The position numbers were made by a program, and so were the translations under genes. 64,000 nucleotides of DNA from G963663315 sp965204925 (lineage in GTDB: Bacteria; Pseudomonadota; Gammaproteobacteria; Arenicellales; Poriferihabitantaceae). Where the stretch lies: contig OZ242021.1 in assembly GCA_965204925.1 (NCBI GenBank), positions 930,001-994,000 of the forward strand. The letters run 5' to 3'. Positions 53,426-61,690 of this stretch are shown here, in pieces. The notes beneath the pieces are model-generated. The model did no database searches, was not told the DNA's origin, and saw nothing but the letters and a program-made list of their open reading frames with translations. Numbering within the stretch: position 1 is the first letter of the stretch; every line of letters starts with the position of its first letter.

Positions 53426-54258
53426 ATTCTCCTCTTTATGAAATTGGCGAACAGGCCTTCGCGGTTGTAGAACAGGATACGGGTATAAACGGGTTTTTCC
53501 TCAAGATGTCTGTCCCGGGCCCGGGTCAGGCGCGCAAGACACATCATGTATCGACGAATCATATTCCATAAATCGCGGGGCTTGTATTTCGGGTCCAGCA
53601 TATGGATCGGCATAGGGGTAAACAGGTTCAACTCAATCACCTGGAAGTTTCCGGTCAGTAATTGCTGCGGTGATTCGGCGCGGACGCTTAGCCGTGATAT
53701 GGCAAAAGCGCCAATTCGCCTCAGGAATCCATATACAATCTCTTGCTGCTCTTCGGAGAATTGATCAGTCAAATCCCGGTAATGTGTATCTCCGTTATGG
53801 ATACTGTTTATCGGGTCTGGTTCCCTGCGATTGATCGTTTCCGTAATGGAAAATACGGAAAACCGGTTGCTGTCACGGTAATCCCGCAAACAGAATATTT
53901 CGAACTCCCGCTTGTGGCTGGCTCCCTCCTGCAGCAGATAAGGCACGTTCGAGGCAGCGATTTTCTGTCGAACCGATTGCAATTCCTGTACATTGTCGGC
54001 GCGATAGATTCCTCTCGCATTTTCACTCCATTCGGGTTTCAGAAAAACCGGAAACGAAACGGGGTTCGACACGCCGTCGTCATACTCCTGTGCAAGCCGC
54101 CAGCGCTTTGGAATCAGCCTGTCCAGATCCATTTTCGAGAACACTCCCTTGCGTTCATTGAACCAGGGAGAATTAAGCTGGAAATACTTGCAGGGTTTCG
54201 TCCCGATCAGGCAGCAGTCGATAATGTAGGTTGCCACCATGACGGCGGTAATCTTCAC
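53422..54258 (-). CDS. ATP-grasp protein, first of a pair
   Basis: 278 aa. ATP-grasp signature segments: VFLKPEWSENARGIYRADN near residue 70 and VIELNLFTPMPIHMLDP near 215, the second holding the metal-binding Glu/Asn. The N-terminal pre-ATP-grasp region is short compared with D-Ala-D-Ala ligase. It is coupled to a second ATP-grasp gene, so the two probably act on the same small-molecule or peptide pathway. Neither has a recognisable precursor peptide or partner nearby. Confidence 0.68.
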   Translation of the reverse strand: MKITAVMVATYIIDCCLIGTKPCKYFQLNSPWFNERKGVFSKMDLDRLIPKRWRLAQEYDDGVSNPVSFPVFLKPEWSENARGIYRADNVQELQSVRQKIAASNVPYLLQEGASHKREFEIFCLRDYRDSNRFSVFSITETINRREPDPINSIHNGDTHYRDLTDQFSEEQQEIVYGFLRRIGAFAISRLSVRAESPQQLLTGNFQVIELNLFTPMPIHMLDPKYKPRDLWNMIRRYMMCLARLTRARDRHLEEKPVYTRILFYNREGLFANFIKRRI

Positions 54259-54351
54259 AGGCGAGTACCGGCGTCAGTACCTTGATAATGAAAGTCCCGT
54301 TCCCGGCGGCGCTATCCGGCCGCTTTCCCGCTCATGAAGAACATTTCGCCG

Positions 54352-54651
54352 CTACTTCATCTTGTCCGTAACACTGTCGATCTTTTCCTGCATCGACTGC
54401 TCGCGGTCAACCCGGGTGCCGAGGCGTATCGTGGTACTGATGCGGGGAGCGCCCATTTCGTGAATTTTTTCATGGCAACGTTTCAGGGCTGCCATGACAT
54501 CGTCCCATTCACCTTCGACGTTCGTTCCGTATGCGTGCAAACGGGTATCCAAACCAGCCCCATGAAAAATCTCCTGACAAGCTGCAACCTGCCTGGAGAC
54601 GGATACGCCAACTCCGATCGGAATAATACAGATATCTGCCAGCGCTTTCAA
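54352..54651 (-). CDS. MTH1187-family thiamine-binding protein
   Basis: 99 aa small ferredoxin-like fold protein (YqgV/MTH1187, former DUF77): CIIPIGVGVSVSRQVAACQE near the N-terminus, LHAYGTNVEGEWDDVMAALK (parts), and IRLGTRVDREQSMQEKI at the C-terminus. The family binds thiamine or its precursors. It stands alone, 86 bp from the DUF255 gene. Confidence 0.85.
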   Translation of the reverse strand: MKALADICIIPIGVGVSVSRQVAACQEIFHGAGLDTRLHAYGTNVEGEWDDVMAALKRCHEKIHEMGAPRISTTIRLGTRVDREQSMQEKIDSVTDKMK

Positions 54652-54737
54652 AACCCTTACCCTCGCTACTCATCCAATTTGTCGGTTACCTTACCATAAA
54701 ATATCGCAAACGGGTTCCCAAAGAAACTTCATGTATA

Positions 54738-56309
54738 TCAATCGTGCTGCCCGTATACGGCTTCCACTGCGCGCAAGTAGGGCACGTAGGCTTCCGCGAA
54801 ATCCCAATCGACGGCATCCCAGAAGCGCTCTTCAAGCACCTCCGATATCTGCGAGAAATAGGTTATGAGAGACCTGAGGATCTCCCGACTCGCCGCGTCA
54901 TCATTGCCTGACCGGACTATTGCCGTAGCGATCAATCCGTTCATTTCCAGCAGATATTCGATACTCGAGTGATCAACGCCAGGGTCCATGAATATCCCTT
55001 GTTCCCGATCGTAAAATTCGACGATCGCCGAGCGTATGATCTTGCTGGCCACGGCGCGGTAGCGGGCATCCTCATAATGCCCGGCGGCGTCGGCAAACAG
55101 GACTGCGGCATGGGCATAATCGGACAGGTCTGCCTGTGAAAACCACTGCTTGCTGCCCGGTATGAAGTAGCGGTTCATGCCTTCATCACTCATTATCATT
55201 TGCGCGAGGAAATCTATCGACTTTCTTGTTTTGCGTGTGAGCGCATGGTCATCGATCAGTTCATCAATGCGCATCAGCTGGTGCAGCGTCGCCGCCAGCC
55301 GGCTGGTGAAAACCTTGTCCATTACCTTCGGCGGCTGCGCTTCCCTGCGGTATTTCTCCGACAGCAGGTAGTAGTTGTTATCGGCAACCTGAAAGCTCAG
55401 GAAAACCCCGGTTGCTTCGTCATACAACGTCGAGGTCAGGTAGTCCAGTGTGGTTTTTGCAGCCTGTGCAAGTACTCCAGAATGCTGTTCCCGGTCAAGC
55501 CGGTACAGTAACAGGACAGTGGCCGCGTTCAGATCGGAAAATTTTTCATAGTGCGGTATTTTCCAGTCGCGTGTCTCGGCATAGCGAAAGAATCCACCCT
55601 CGACCGGGTCATAGATATAATCAATAGCCTGCTCCATCGTTTTGCTGACCCATTCAACAGCCTGTTGCCTTGTATCGGCACGGGTTTGTTCCAGAAGGTA
55701 TAAAAAGGTGCGCGGCTGTATTCCTTTTTGCCCCTTACCGAGACCGAATTGCTCCGGGTCGAAATTGTCCAGCACATTTTCCGCAAAGTAATGTGGCAAA
55801 TCCGCCAGCATCCGATTATCAAGGCTGGCGGGGGGTTGATACTCAATGCGGCTTGATTCCATGCCCAGGGCGTACTTCCCCTCCCCGGATTCGGCCGCGA
55901 CCTCCCGGATCACATCAAGAAAGGCATCCCCGTACAGAGTGCCGGTGTATTTGTAGTAGAGCGTTCCGTCCGGGTTCAGGAATACGGTATAGGGCAGCCC
56001 CTGTGCCTGGTACTTTACGTAGGCGGACTGATCGATATCGACATCAATGAATACATTGACAAAATGTTTGTTGAGAAAATCGGTAACATCTTTACGTACC
56101 AGCGTATTTTCCGCAAACTCATGGCACCAGTGGCACCATTCGGCAGAAAACAACAGGAAATAGGGCTTGTTCTCCTCTTTCGATTCGGCCACGACACGGT
56201 CGGAGAACTCCCTGAAATCAACCAGTGACTCATGATGTTCATAAGCCATGGCCGGCAAAACGCAGGCCAGAAAGGTACACACAGCGACAACACGGCAGAC
56301 CCTGTTCAC
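54738..56309 (-). CDS. Exported DUF255 (thioredoxin-like) domain protein
   Basis: 523 aa with an N-terminal signal peptide (VCTFLACVLPAMAYEHH). A thioredoxin-like domain carries the WCxWC motif AEWCHWCHEF near residue 58, then QGLPYTVFLNPDG with the cis-proline. The rest is an (alpha/alpha)-barrel-like helical region as in SPATA20/YyaL proteins. The start shares a base with the SCO stop codon (56309), implying coupling. Placement at the end of the Sox cluster suggests a redox or assembly role there. Confidence 0.8.
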   Translation of the reverse strand: MNRVCRVVAVCTFLACVLPAMAYEHHESLVDFREFSDRVVAESKEENKPYFLLFSAEWCHWCHEFAENTLVRKDVTDFLNKHFVNVFIDVDIDQSAYVKYQAQGLPYTVFLNPDGTLYYKYTGTLYGDAFLDVIREVAAESGEGKYALGMESSRIEYQPPASLDNRMLADLPHYFAENVLDNFDPEQFGLGKGQKGIQPRTFLYLLEQTRADTRQQAVEWVSKTMEQAIDYIYDPVEGGFFRYAETRDWKIPHYEKFSDLNAATVLLLYRLDREQHSGVLAQAAKTTLDYLTSTLYDEATGVFLSFQVADNNYYLLSEKYRREAQPPKVMDKVFTSRLAATLHQLMRIDELIDDHALTRKTRKSIDFLAQMIMSDEGMNRYFIPGSKQWFSQADLSDYAHAAVLFADAAGHYEDARYRAVASKIIRSAIVEFYDREQGIFMDPGVDHSSIEYLLEMNGLIATAIVRSGNDDAASREILRSLITYFSQISEVLEERFWDAVDWDFAEAYVPYLRAVEAVYGQHD

Positions 56310-56911
56310 TACGATTCGGCCGGATTCGACAACACGATCCTTATTCTGTTCTCAACCTCCGCAATAGTGGCCGGGAAACCGATCCTCGTTTCCAAAAGCC
56401 TCCCCTGTCGGTCCAGAATCAGGATGTCGGGCGTATGGGAAATAGCGTAACCGCGGGCCGAGTCCGGCGCCTCTTTCCGCTCATAGGCTGCGCCATAGCG
56501 CTCTGCGAACCGGTCGAGCGTCCGATAGTCCGCAGTCACACCGATAATATTTTCATGAAAATAGCCGGTATATTTCTTCAGCAATTGCGGGGTGTCCCTT
56601 TCCGGATCAACGCTGACAAACAAGGCAGTAACCTGCTCCATCTCCTCTGTGGCAAGCCTTGAAAATGCCCTCGACACCGTTGACAACGTCATGGGACAAA
56701 CATCGGCACAGGAGGTAAAACCGAAAAACAGCAGGACAATTTTGCCGTTCAACTGACTCAACGTGACCGGGCCGTCGAATGATTGCAGGGTGATCGCTGC
56801 GCCGATTTGCGGGCCGGCCTTTTCTTCATTTGTACTGCCCTGTGCAAAGCCGGGCATCGTGATCAGCCAGAGCGCAAGGACGGCAACAAGCGGACGGGTA
56901 ATCCGTTTCAT
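56309..56911 (-). CDS. SCO1/SenC family protein
   Basis: 200 aa, exported (signal peptide VLALWLITMPGFAQG). The copper/thiol motif TSCADVCPMTLS near residue 80 and the distal His in GYAISHTPDILIL near 155 are intact. SCO proteins deliver copper or act as thiol reductases for periplasmic oxidases. It is tightly linked to the cytochrome and Sox genes, so it may serve a terminal oxidase or Sox maturation. Confidence 0.85.
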   Translation of the reverse strand: MKRITRPLVAVLALWLITMPGFAQGSTNEEKAGPQIGAAITLQSFDGPVTLSQLNGKIVLLFFGFTSCADVCPMTLSTVSRAFSRLATEEMEQVTALFVSVDPERDTPQLLKKYTGYFHENIIGVTADYRTLDRFAERYGAAYERKEAPDSARGYAISHTPDILILDRQGRLLETRIGFPATIAEVENRIRIVLSNPAES

Positions 56912-56948
56912 GAAAAATTCCCATTACAATCAATGCCGTAATCGATCA

Positions 56949-57653
56949 CTATTGGGGTTTTTTCAGCGTTTTGATGTAGTTGATCAGGTCCCAGCGCTCA
57001 CCTTCTGACAGGATTACCCCCCATGGCGGCATTTCATTGCGCCCGTTCGTTATGAACCAGAACAGATAGCCGTCGGCGGACCCGGGGGCATTGTTCCAGA
57101 CCCATAACTGGCGCGGGAATGTAGTAATGCCGTGGGCCGCCGGACCGTGACCGCCGCCATCCAGACCGTGGCAGGTGGTACAGTTCCTCTCGTACAGGGT
57201 CTTGCCCTGTGCAATGGATTGCGCAGTCGGCGGATTCGGGTTTTCCAGTGGAACAATGGCGGGAGGAGGGGGGCCGAGTTTCGCCATAGCTGCAATTTCC
57301 TCATCCGAATATTCCGCGTTGGCAACCGGCGGGCCGGTGCGCACCTGGAATTTATGTCCGGCCGGGTCTTCGATACTGGCAATCGCGCTGACAATGTCCT
57401 CGGCCGATAACCGGGTCGAATCAAACTCGACACTGAGAACAGGCCAGCCGGATTCGGTGTTTTTCAGGTTGAGGTCAATCACCCTGACGTCGAGCGCCTC
57501 CTCCAGCTCGGCCTCCAGGGCGCGGGGGCTGGCAGGAGAAATCAGTCCCTCGATCTCGAATTTCCCGACTGATGTTTCAGCGCTTGCTGCAGCGCTTGCG
57601 AAAAGTGCAACGAACAGCGCTGCCAGCAAATTTGCAAGGGAAACTGTTTTCAT
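56949..57653 (-). CDS. Exported protein with HMA-like domain and cytochrome c domain
   Basis: 234 aa, signal peptide (ALFVALFASAAASAE). Residues ~27-100 look like a ferredoxin-fold/heavy-metal-associated domain (VGKFEIEGLISPASPRALE, ALDVRVIDLNL, LSAEDIVSAIASI) without a CxxC metal site. Residues ~140-234 form a class I cytochrome c with ERNCTTCHG near 155 and an axial Met in RNEMPPWGV near 210. Likely an electron acceptor for the Sox pathway. Confidence 0.82.
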   Translation of the reverse strand: MKTVSLANLLAALFVALFASAAASAETSVGKFEIEGLISPASPRALEAELEEALDVRVIDLNLKNTESGWPVLSVEFDSTRLSAEDIVSAIASIEDPAGHKFQVRTGPPVANAEYSDEEIAAMAKLGPPPPAIVPLENPNPPTAQSIAQGKTLYERNCTTCHGLDGGGHGPAAHGITTFPRQLWVWNNAPGSADGYLFWFITNGRNEMPPWGVILSEGERWDLINYIKTLKKPQ

Positions 57654-57701
57654 AAAATTATCCGGATGTCCAGGTGTATCGGGTTATCGGGTTATGTTCA
57701 A

Positions 57702-58049
57702 TCACGAGAACTTTACGTCCTTGACGACTTCCCAGCGTTCGCCCGCATTGTCGATAAATACGACTTTGACCGGGGCCTCTCTGGTTGCCTTCAGTTTGAA
57801 CGTAAATAGCGGACTGTCGGCAATGGCCGACGTCATGCTGAAGCGGCTAACGAGGTCTTCGCCGTAATAGACCAGCATGTTGCGCAGGAAAGTGACGGGT
57901 ACGGCACGGTTGAACGGCGGCATCGTTTCCGTATCTACCTGCCCAAGCCCGGTGAATGAGGGATGCTCAAAACGGACCTTGACCTTGAATGTCTCGTCAG
58001 GGGTGATTCTCCTGTCGATTTTCATTCTGGGGGGTTTTATTTTTGCCAT
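57702..58049 (-). CDS. soxZ: Sulfur-oxidation carrier subunit SoxZ
   Basis: 115 aa, the usual size. SoxZ is the Ig-like partner of SoxY, which carries the covalently bound sulfur substrate. Seen: MAKIKPPRMKIDR at the N-terminus, VRFEHPSFTGLGQVDTET (parts), FKLKATREAPVKVVFIDN. No signal peptide is present, as in SoxZ families co-exported with SoxY. It lies downstream of soxB rather than beside soxY. Confidence 0.92.
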   Translation of the reverse strand: MAKIKPPRMKIDRRITPDETFKVKVRFEHPSFTGLGQVDTETMPPFNRAVPVTFLRNMLVYYGEDLVSRFSMTSAIADSPLFTFKLKATREAPVKVVFIDNAGERWEVVKDVKFS

Positions 58050-58070
58050 GGGTTCCTCCTGTATGGGTAA

Positions 58071-59720
58071 TCAAAGGACTGGGGCGCCGCCGCGTACGAC
58101 AATTCTGTCGTCGAGACCGGGCGACACCGGCGAACGGGCGCGGATATGGTCAATCAGTTCATCCACAAAAACCTTGCCGGTATCGACTATGTCGGCGGCC
58201 CCGAACATCGGATTGTTCTGAAAGCGGGTATGTACGGACGCAACCGAGTAGTATTTGTCGGGGGAAAACGGTTCGCCGTCAGCCGTTGTGATCGACAGGA
58301 TTCTCTGCCCCCGCTCGTTGGCCGGGTCCGTTACGATTTTCACGCCGGAAAAGCGGATCATGTCACCGCCAACCCTTGCGAACGGGTCCTCGTTGACGAT
58401 CGCATCGACTATGTTCTCGAACAGGGTTCTGATTTCCCGGCCCGGCATACGGTAGGTGAAAATGCGGCCGTCCGTTGGCGCCATATTGTAGACATCCTCC
58501 GTGGTAATTTTTCCGGGCATAAGGCTTATGCCATAGCGCCAGGCCGGGAAGAAGGCAATGTCAACCCCCTCGATCTGCCGCAACGCATCGGTAATGAGAT
58601 TGCCCATCGTACTTTGCCAGTAATCCTGGCGATAAAAAAGCCCCTCAGCCTCCCCGATCACTTCATTCAGTTTGTCGGCGTGAGTAGCGTACGCTTCTTC
58701 CACAATCGCGGCTATTCGCGGGTCGCCTGGAACATTATTCTGTTGCACCTTGACCAACCGGTAATTGTAGCTCGCTATTTCACCCTCCTTTATGTCAAGG
58801 TCAAGGCTCGCCACATATTCCCCGTGTGCGCCGCCTTCATAAATGAGGGTGTCGTTATAGACCGCCGGGTCGAAAACCGCGTTATGGGTATGCCCGCTGA
58901 TTATGACATCTATACCATCGACCCGTTGGGCGAATTTGCGGTCCATACCATAACCGGCATGGGAAATGAACACGATCAGATCGGGATCATCGGAGCTTTT
59001 AATCTGCTCAATCAGTTCCTCCGCTTCGGCTTCCCGGATACCGAAGTTCCACCATTTCGCGGCTCCGGTCGTAGCGACCGACGCCAGTCCTGTCCATGGA
59101 TAGGTCATACCGATGATCGCTATTTCAAGATCGCCAACCTGCTTGATGACGTACTGATCAAGAACCGGCTCGTCCCAGTCCTTGTCGGTCAGATTGTAGG
59201 CAATAACGGGGAAAGCGGACTGTTCCACCAGTTTCATGAATTGCTCCCTGCTGAAAAAATATTCCCAGTTTCCGGGAACCATGGCGTCATAACCAATCGC
59301 ATTCATGACTTTCACCACGGACTCGCCGCGGTCGAACAATGACAGTCCCGAGCCGTGCCAGGTATCTCCCCCGTCGACCAACAGAGCCTGACCCGAAACC
59401 TCGGAGCGCAGCCGGTCTATGACGGTAGCCACATGGGGCGCGCCTCCCACCCTGCCCTCAAAGCGGGCTTTATCCAGGTAGTCCCCTTCCATTGATTGCA
59501 TTCCCCACGGGCGCATCTGGTTCATGGAACGGTAGTAGACCGGACGCATGTAACCGTGAATATCATTGGTGCTGATAATACGTACCTGGCCGCTGCCGGC
59601 GTCACTGCCGGCAGTAAACACGGTCTGCGCCGGAACCAGGCCGGCGCCCAGGGCCACAGCCAGCAATACCGGCAGCCATGCTGCCGGCAGTCGAATCCGG
59701 TTCGCTAACAGGGAGCGCAT
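58071..59720 (-). CDS. soxB: Thiosulfohydrolase SoxB
   Basis: 549 aa, metallophosphatase-fold enzyme with a di-manganese site that releases sulfate from thiosulfonate on SoxY. Seen: signal peptide (LPVLLAVALGAGLVPAQ), STNDIHGYMRP, VDGGDTWHGSGLS, PGNWEYFFSRE, ISGHTHNAVFD near residue 280, and the C-terminal 5'-nucleotidase domain (DLIVFISHAGYG, FRYSGVKIV-like). ATG 59720 starts 4 bp after the soxY stop. Confidence 0.95.
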   Translation of the reverse strand: MRSLLANRIRLPAAWLPVLLAVALGAGLVPAQTVFTAGSDAGSGQVRIISTNDIHGYMRPVYYRSMNQMRPWGMQSMEGDYLDKARFEGRVGGAPHVATVIDRLRSEVSGQALLVDGGDTWHGSGLSLFDRGESVVKVMNAIGYDAMVPGNWEYFFSREQFMKLVEQSAFPVIAYNLTDKDWDEPVLDQYVIKQVGDLEIAIIGMTYPWTGLASVATTGAAKWWNFGIREAEAEELIEQIKSSDDPDLIVFISHAGYGMDRKFAQRVDGIDVIISGHTHNAVFDPAVYNDTLIYEGGAHGEYVASLDLDIKEGEIASYNYRLVKVQQNNVPGDPRIAAIVEEAYATHADKLNEVIGEAEGLFYRQDYWQSTMGNLITDALRQIEGVDIAFFPAWRYGISLMPGKITTEDVYNMAPTDGRIFTYRMPGREIRTLFENIVDAIVNEDPFARVGGDMIRFSGVKIVTDPANERGQRILSITTADGEPFSPDKYYSVASVHTRFQNNPMFGAADIVDTGKVFVDELIDHIRARSPVSPGLDDRIVVRGGAPVL

Positions 59721-59724
59721 CGAA

Positions 59725-60180
59725 TCAACAGCCCCCGGCGGCTACCCTGGTATCTCTGCTGGTTGCCCATCTGCCGTGCTGATTGCATTCTGTTATTACC
59801 CAGACCCGGCTTTCTCCACCGTTAAGGCGCACCTGCGTGCTGAGAAACGCCTCCCCGTTGGCCGGAGAAAGGTAAAAGGTTCCCTTGGTCTGTACCGGAT
59901 CATTGAAACTGACGATCTGAATGCTCGTTATATAGTGATCGTCATCCATTGGATGATCGATCTCCACCTGCACCGGCGCCGCGCTGCCATCCTCAACGAC
60001 CGGCGGCAGGGTCAGTTTGGCCATGTGCATCTTTTCCAGTTCGGTCGGGTTTTCCGGATCAAGCACGAAATTGAACGCACTGGCGCCGCTCTCGTTAATC
60101 AGACCGAACGTAGCGGGAACAGCCACCCCCCCGACCATGACATAGCGCAGAAAATCGCGCCGCGTGTGTAAATGCTTCAT
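59725..60180 (-). CDS. soxY: Sulfur-oxidation carrier subunit SoxY
   Basis: 151 aa. A twin-arginine signal (HTRRDFLRYVMVGG) leads to a SoxY Ig-like fold (LEKMHMAKLTLPPVVEDG, IVSFNDPVQTKGTFYLSP in parts). The C-terminal swinging arm normally ends GGCGG with the substrate-binding cysteine; here the protein ends VAAGGC, the cysteine being the last residue. The export signal also serves SoxZ. It is the first Sox gene in this operon. Confidence 0.9.
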   Translation of the reverse strand: MKHLHTRRDFLRYVMVGGVAVPATFGLINESGASAFNFVLDPENPTELEKMHMAKLTLPPVVEDGSAAPVQVEIDHPMDDDHYITSIQIVSFNDPVQTKGTFYLSPANGEAFLSTQVRLNGGESRVWVITECNQHGRWATSRDTRVAAGGC

Positions 60181-60272
60181 AAACTTAATCTCCGTTATGT
60201 TGATGGGGCGGCCCGCAACCCGGACAGTTGCAGGCCGGCGCCGTTTGGCTTGGTATCAACGCGGTCAGCGCC

Positions 60273-61571
60273 TCACAAAACCGAACGCAAGGCTTCCGGG
60301 CTTGGCACCCAGCGCACCCCGTTGTTTTGTATGCCGGCGGCCAGATCGGTTGTAATGACTTCCCATTCCCTCGGGTCCGGCGCTGAAGTATCGATCAGGG
60401 TCGCAACCGTCTCCTGCGTGGTGGTAACCGCCGCGCGGGTTCCTTCCGGATTGAAGGCGATATTGTGGGGGCCGAGGCCTGTATAAAGGTTTTTAACCGC
60501 GACATCATTTTCCGTATCTATGATCGTGACGATATCTGATTTCTTGCCTTCATTGGCAAACAATCCATAACGGGTATTGGCCGGATTGAGATACAGACGG
60601 TTTGCATCCGGCCCGGTTTCAATCACGGTCTTCAGTTCCAGGCTGGCTATGTCGATCACCGCGACGCCTTCCGCCTTGCGCAGGCCGCCATAGCATTTGG
60701 AACTGTCCGGAAGACAAGTGATATTACCGCCGCCGCCGGGTACTTCGACAGATTTGATCAAGTCGCCGGTTTTGGTATCGAAGAACACAATAGCGCCCTT
60801 GGCCGCAGCCATGAAATATTTGCCGTCCGGAGTCATGGCGCCTGCGCGGGCGCCGGCAACGGGAACCATCCTGATTTCCTTGCGCGACTCGACATCCACA
60901 ATCGACACGCCTTTGGGTTCCTGCTGGCAGGTACTGAAAATCAGGGAATCATCCAGACTGAACATGGCGTCACGGGCGCCGTGGCAACCAAGCTCGATCG
61001 TTTCCAGCGGCTTTCGGGTTGCGGTACTCAGGAATGTCAGATAACCGTGCTCCTTGTCCAGTATGTTTCCAACCACCGCCAGCGGCTGCGTATAAGCGAA
61101 ACCGACATGCAGGGGCGCAATGACGTTAGCGCCATTCATGCTGACATTGAACTTGTCGATGACTTCCTGGGTGGTCAGGTCAATGGTCCAGAATACATCG
61201 TTCTCGTAACGCTGCGAAGACCATACATAGCGGGCGCCGGGAAGAACCCAGAGATGGTGGTTCCCGGTTTCGGTCATGTCGATTTTCCTGATCGTTTCAC
61301 CTTTTTCGTAATCGACAACGGAAACGGTCGGTTCCCCCTGGTTATCGATCAGGAAATACCCATCCATACCCTTGACCGCGTCCCAGTCCATACGTATCGT
61401 GTTCTGTGGATCAAGAAATACCAGAGACTGGTATTCCTCAACACTCATACCCTCGGTGGGCGCGCCGAATTTTTTAGCGGCAGAGCTGTTGGCATCAGGG
61501 GACAGCACGGCAGCCCCGCCCACCGTCGCCAACGCGCACGCCGCTGCCAGAACAATCGATTTGCTTTTCAT
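60273..61571 (-). CDS. Exported beta-propeller protein (YVTN/cytochrome d1-like)
   Basis: 432 aa with a signal peptide (VLAAACALATVGGAAVLS). The rest is repeated blades such as VSIVDVESRKEIRMVPV, VAVIDIASLELKTVIETGPD (parts) and TIIDTENDVAVKNLYTGLGP, typical of YVTN-repeat/heme d1-like propellers, but heme ligands cannot be assigned. Its position between the YeeE/YedE transporter and soxY, spaced by 119 and 92 bp, suggests an auxiliary periplasmic role in sulfur oxidation. Confidence 0.7.
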   Translation of the reverse strand: MKSKSIVLAAACALATVGGAAVLSPDANSSAAKKFGAPTEGMSVEEYQSLVFLDPQNTIRMDWDAVKGMDGYFLIDNQGEPTVSVVDYEKGETIRKIDMTETGNHHLWVLPGARYVWSSQRYENDVFWTIDLTTQEVIDKFNVSMNGANVIAPLHVGFAYTQPLAVVGNILDKEHGYLTFLSTATRKPLETIELGCHGARDAMFSLDDSLIFSTCQQEPKGVSIVDVESRKEIRMVPVAGARAGAMTPDGKYFMAAAKGAIVFFDTKTGDLIKSVEVPGGGGNITCLPDSSKCYGGLRKAEGVAVIDIASLELKTVIETGPDANRLYLNPANTRYGLFANEGKKSDIVTIIDTENDVAVKNLYTGLGPHNIAFNPEGTRAAVTTTQETVATLIDTSAPDPREWEVITTDLAAGIQNNGVRWVPSPEALRSVL

Positions 61572-61690
61572 CGTTATTTCCTCCCGGGCCTTGCCGCCCG
61601 ATTATTGAGATTATTGGTATTACTTCATTTGATTTCCAGTGCCGCGTTCATGACCCCGGCGTTTCGACCCGAGCCGCAGTCCGGTGGTAC

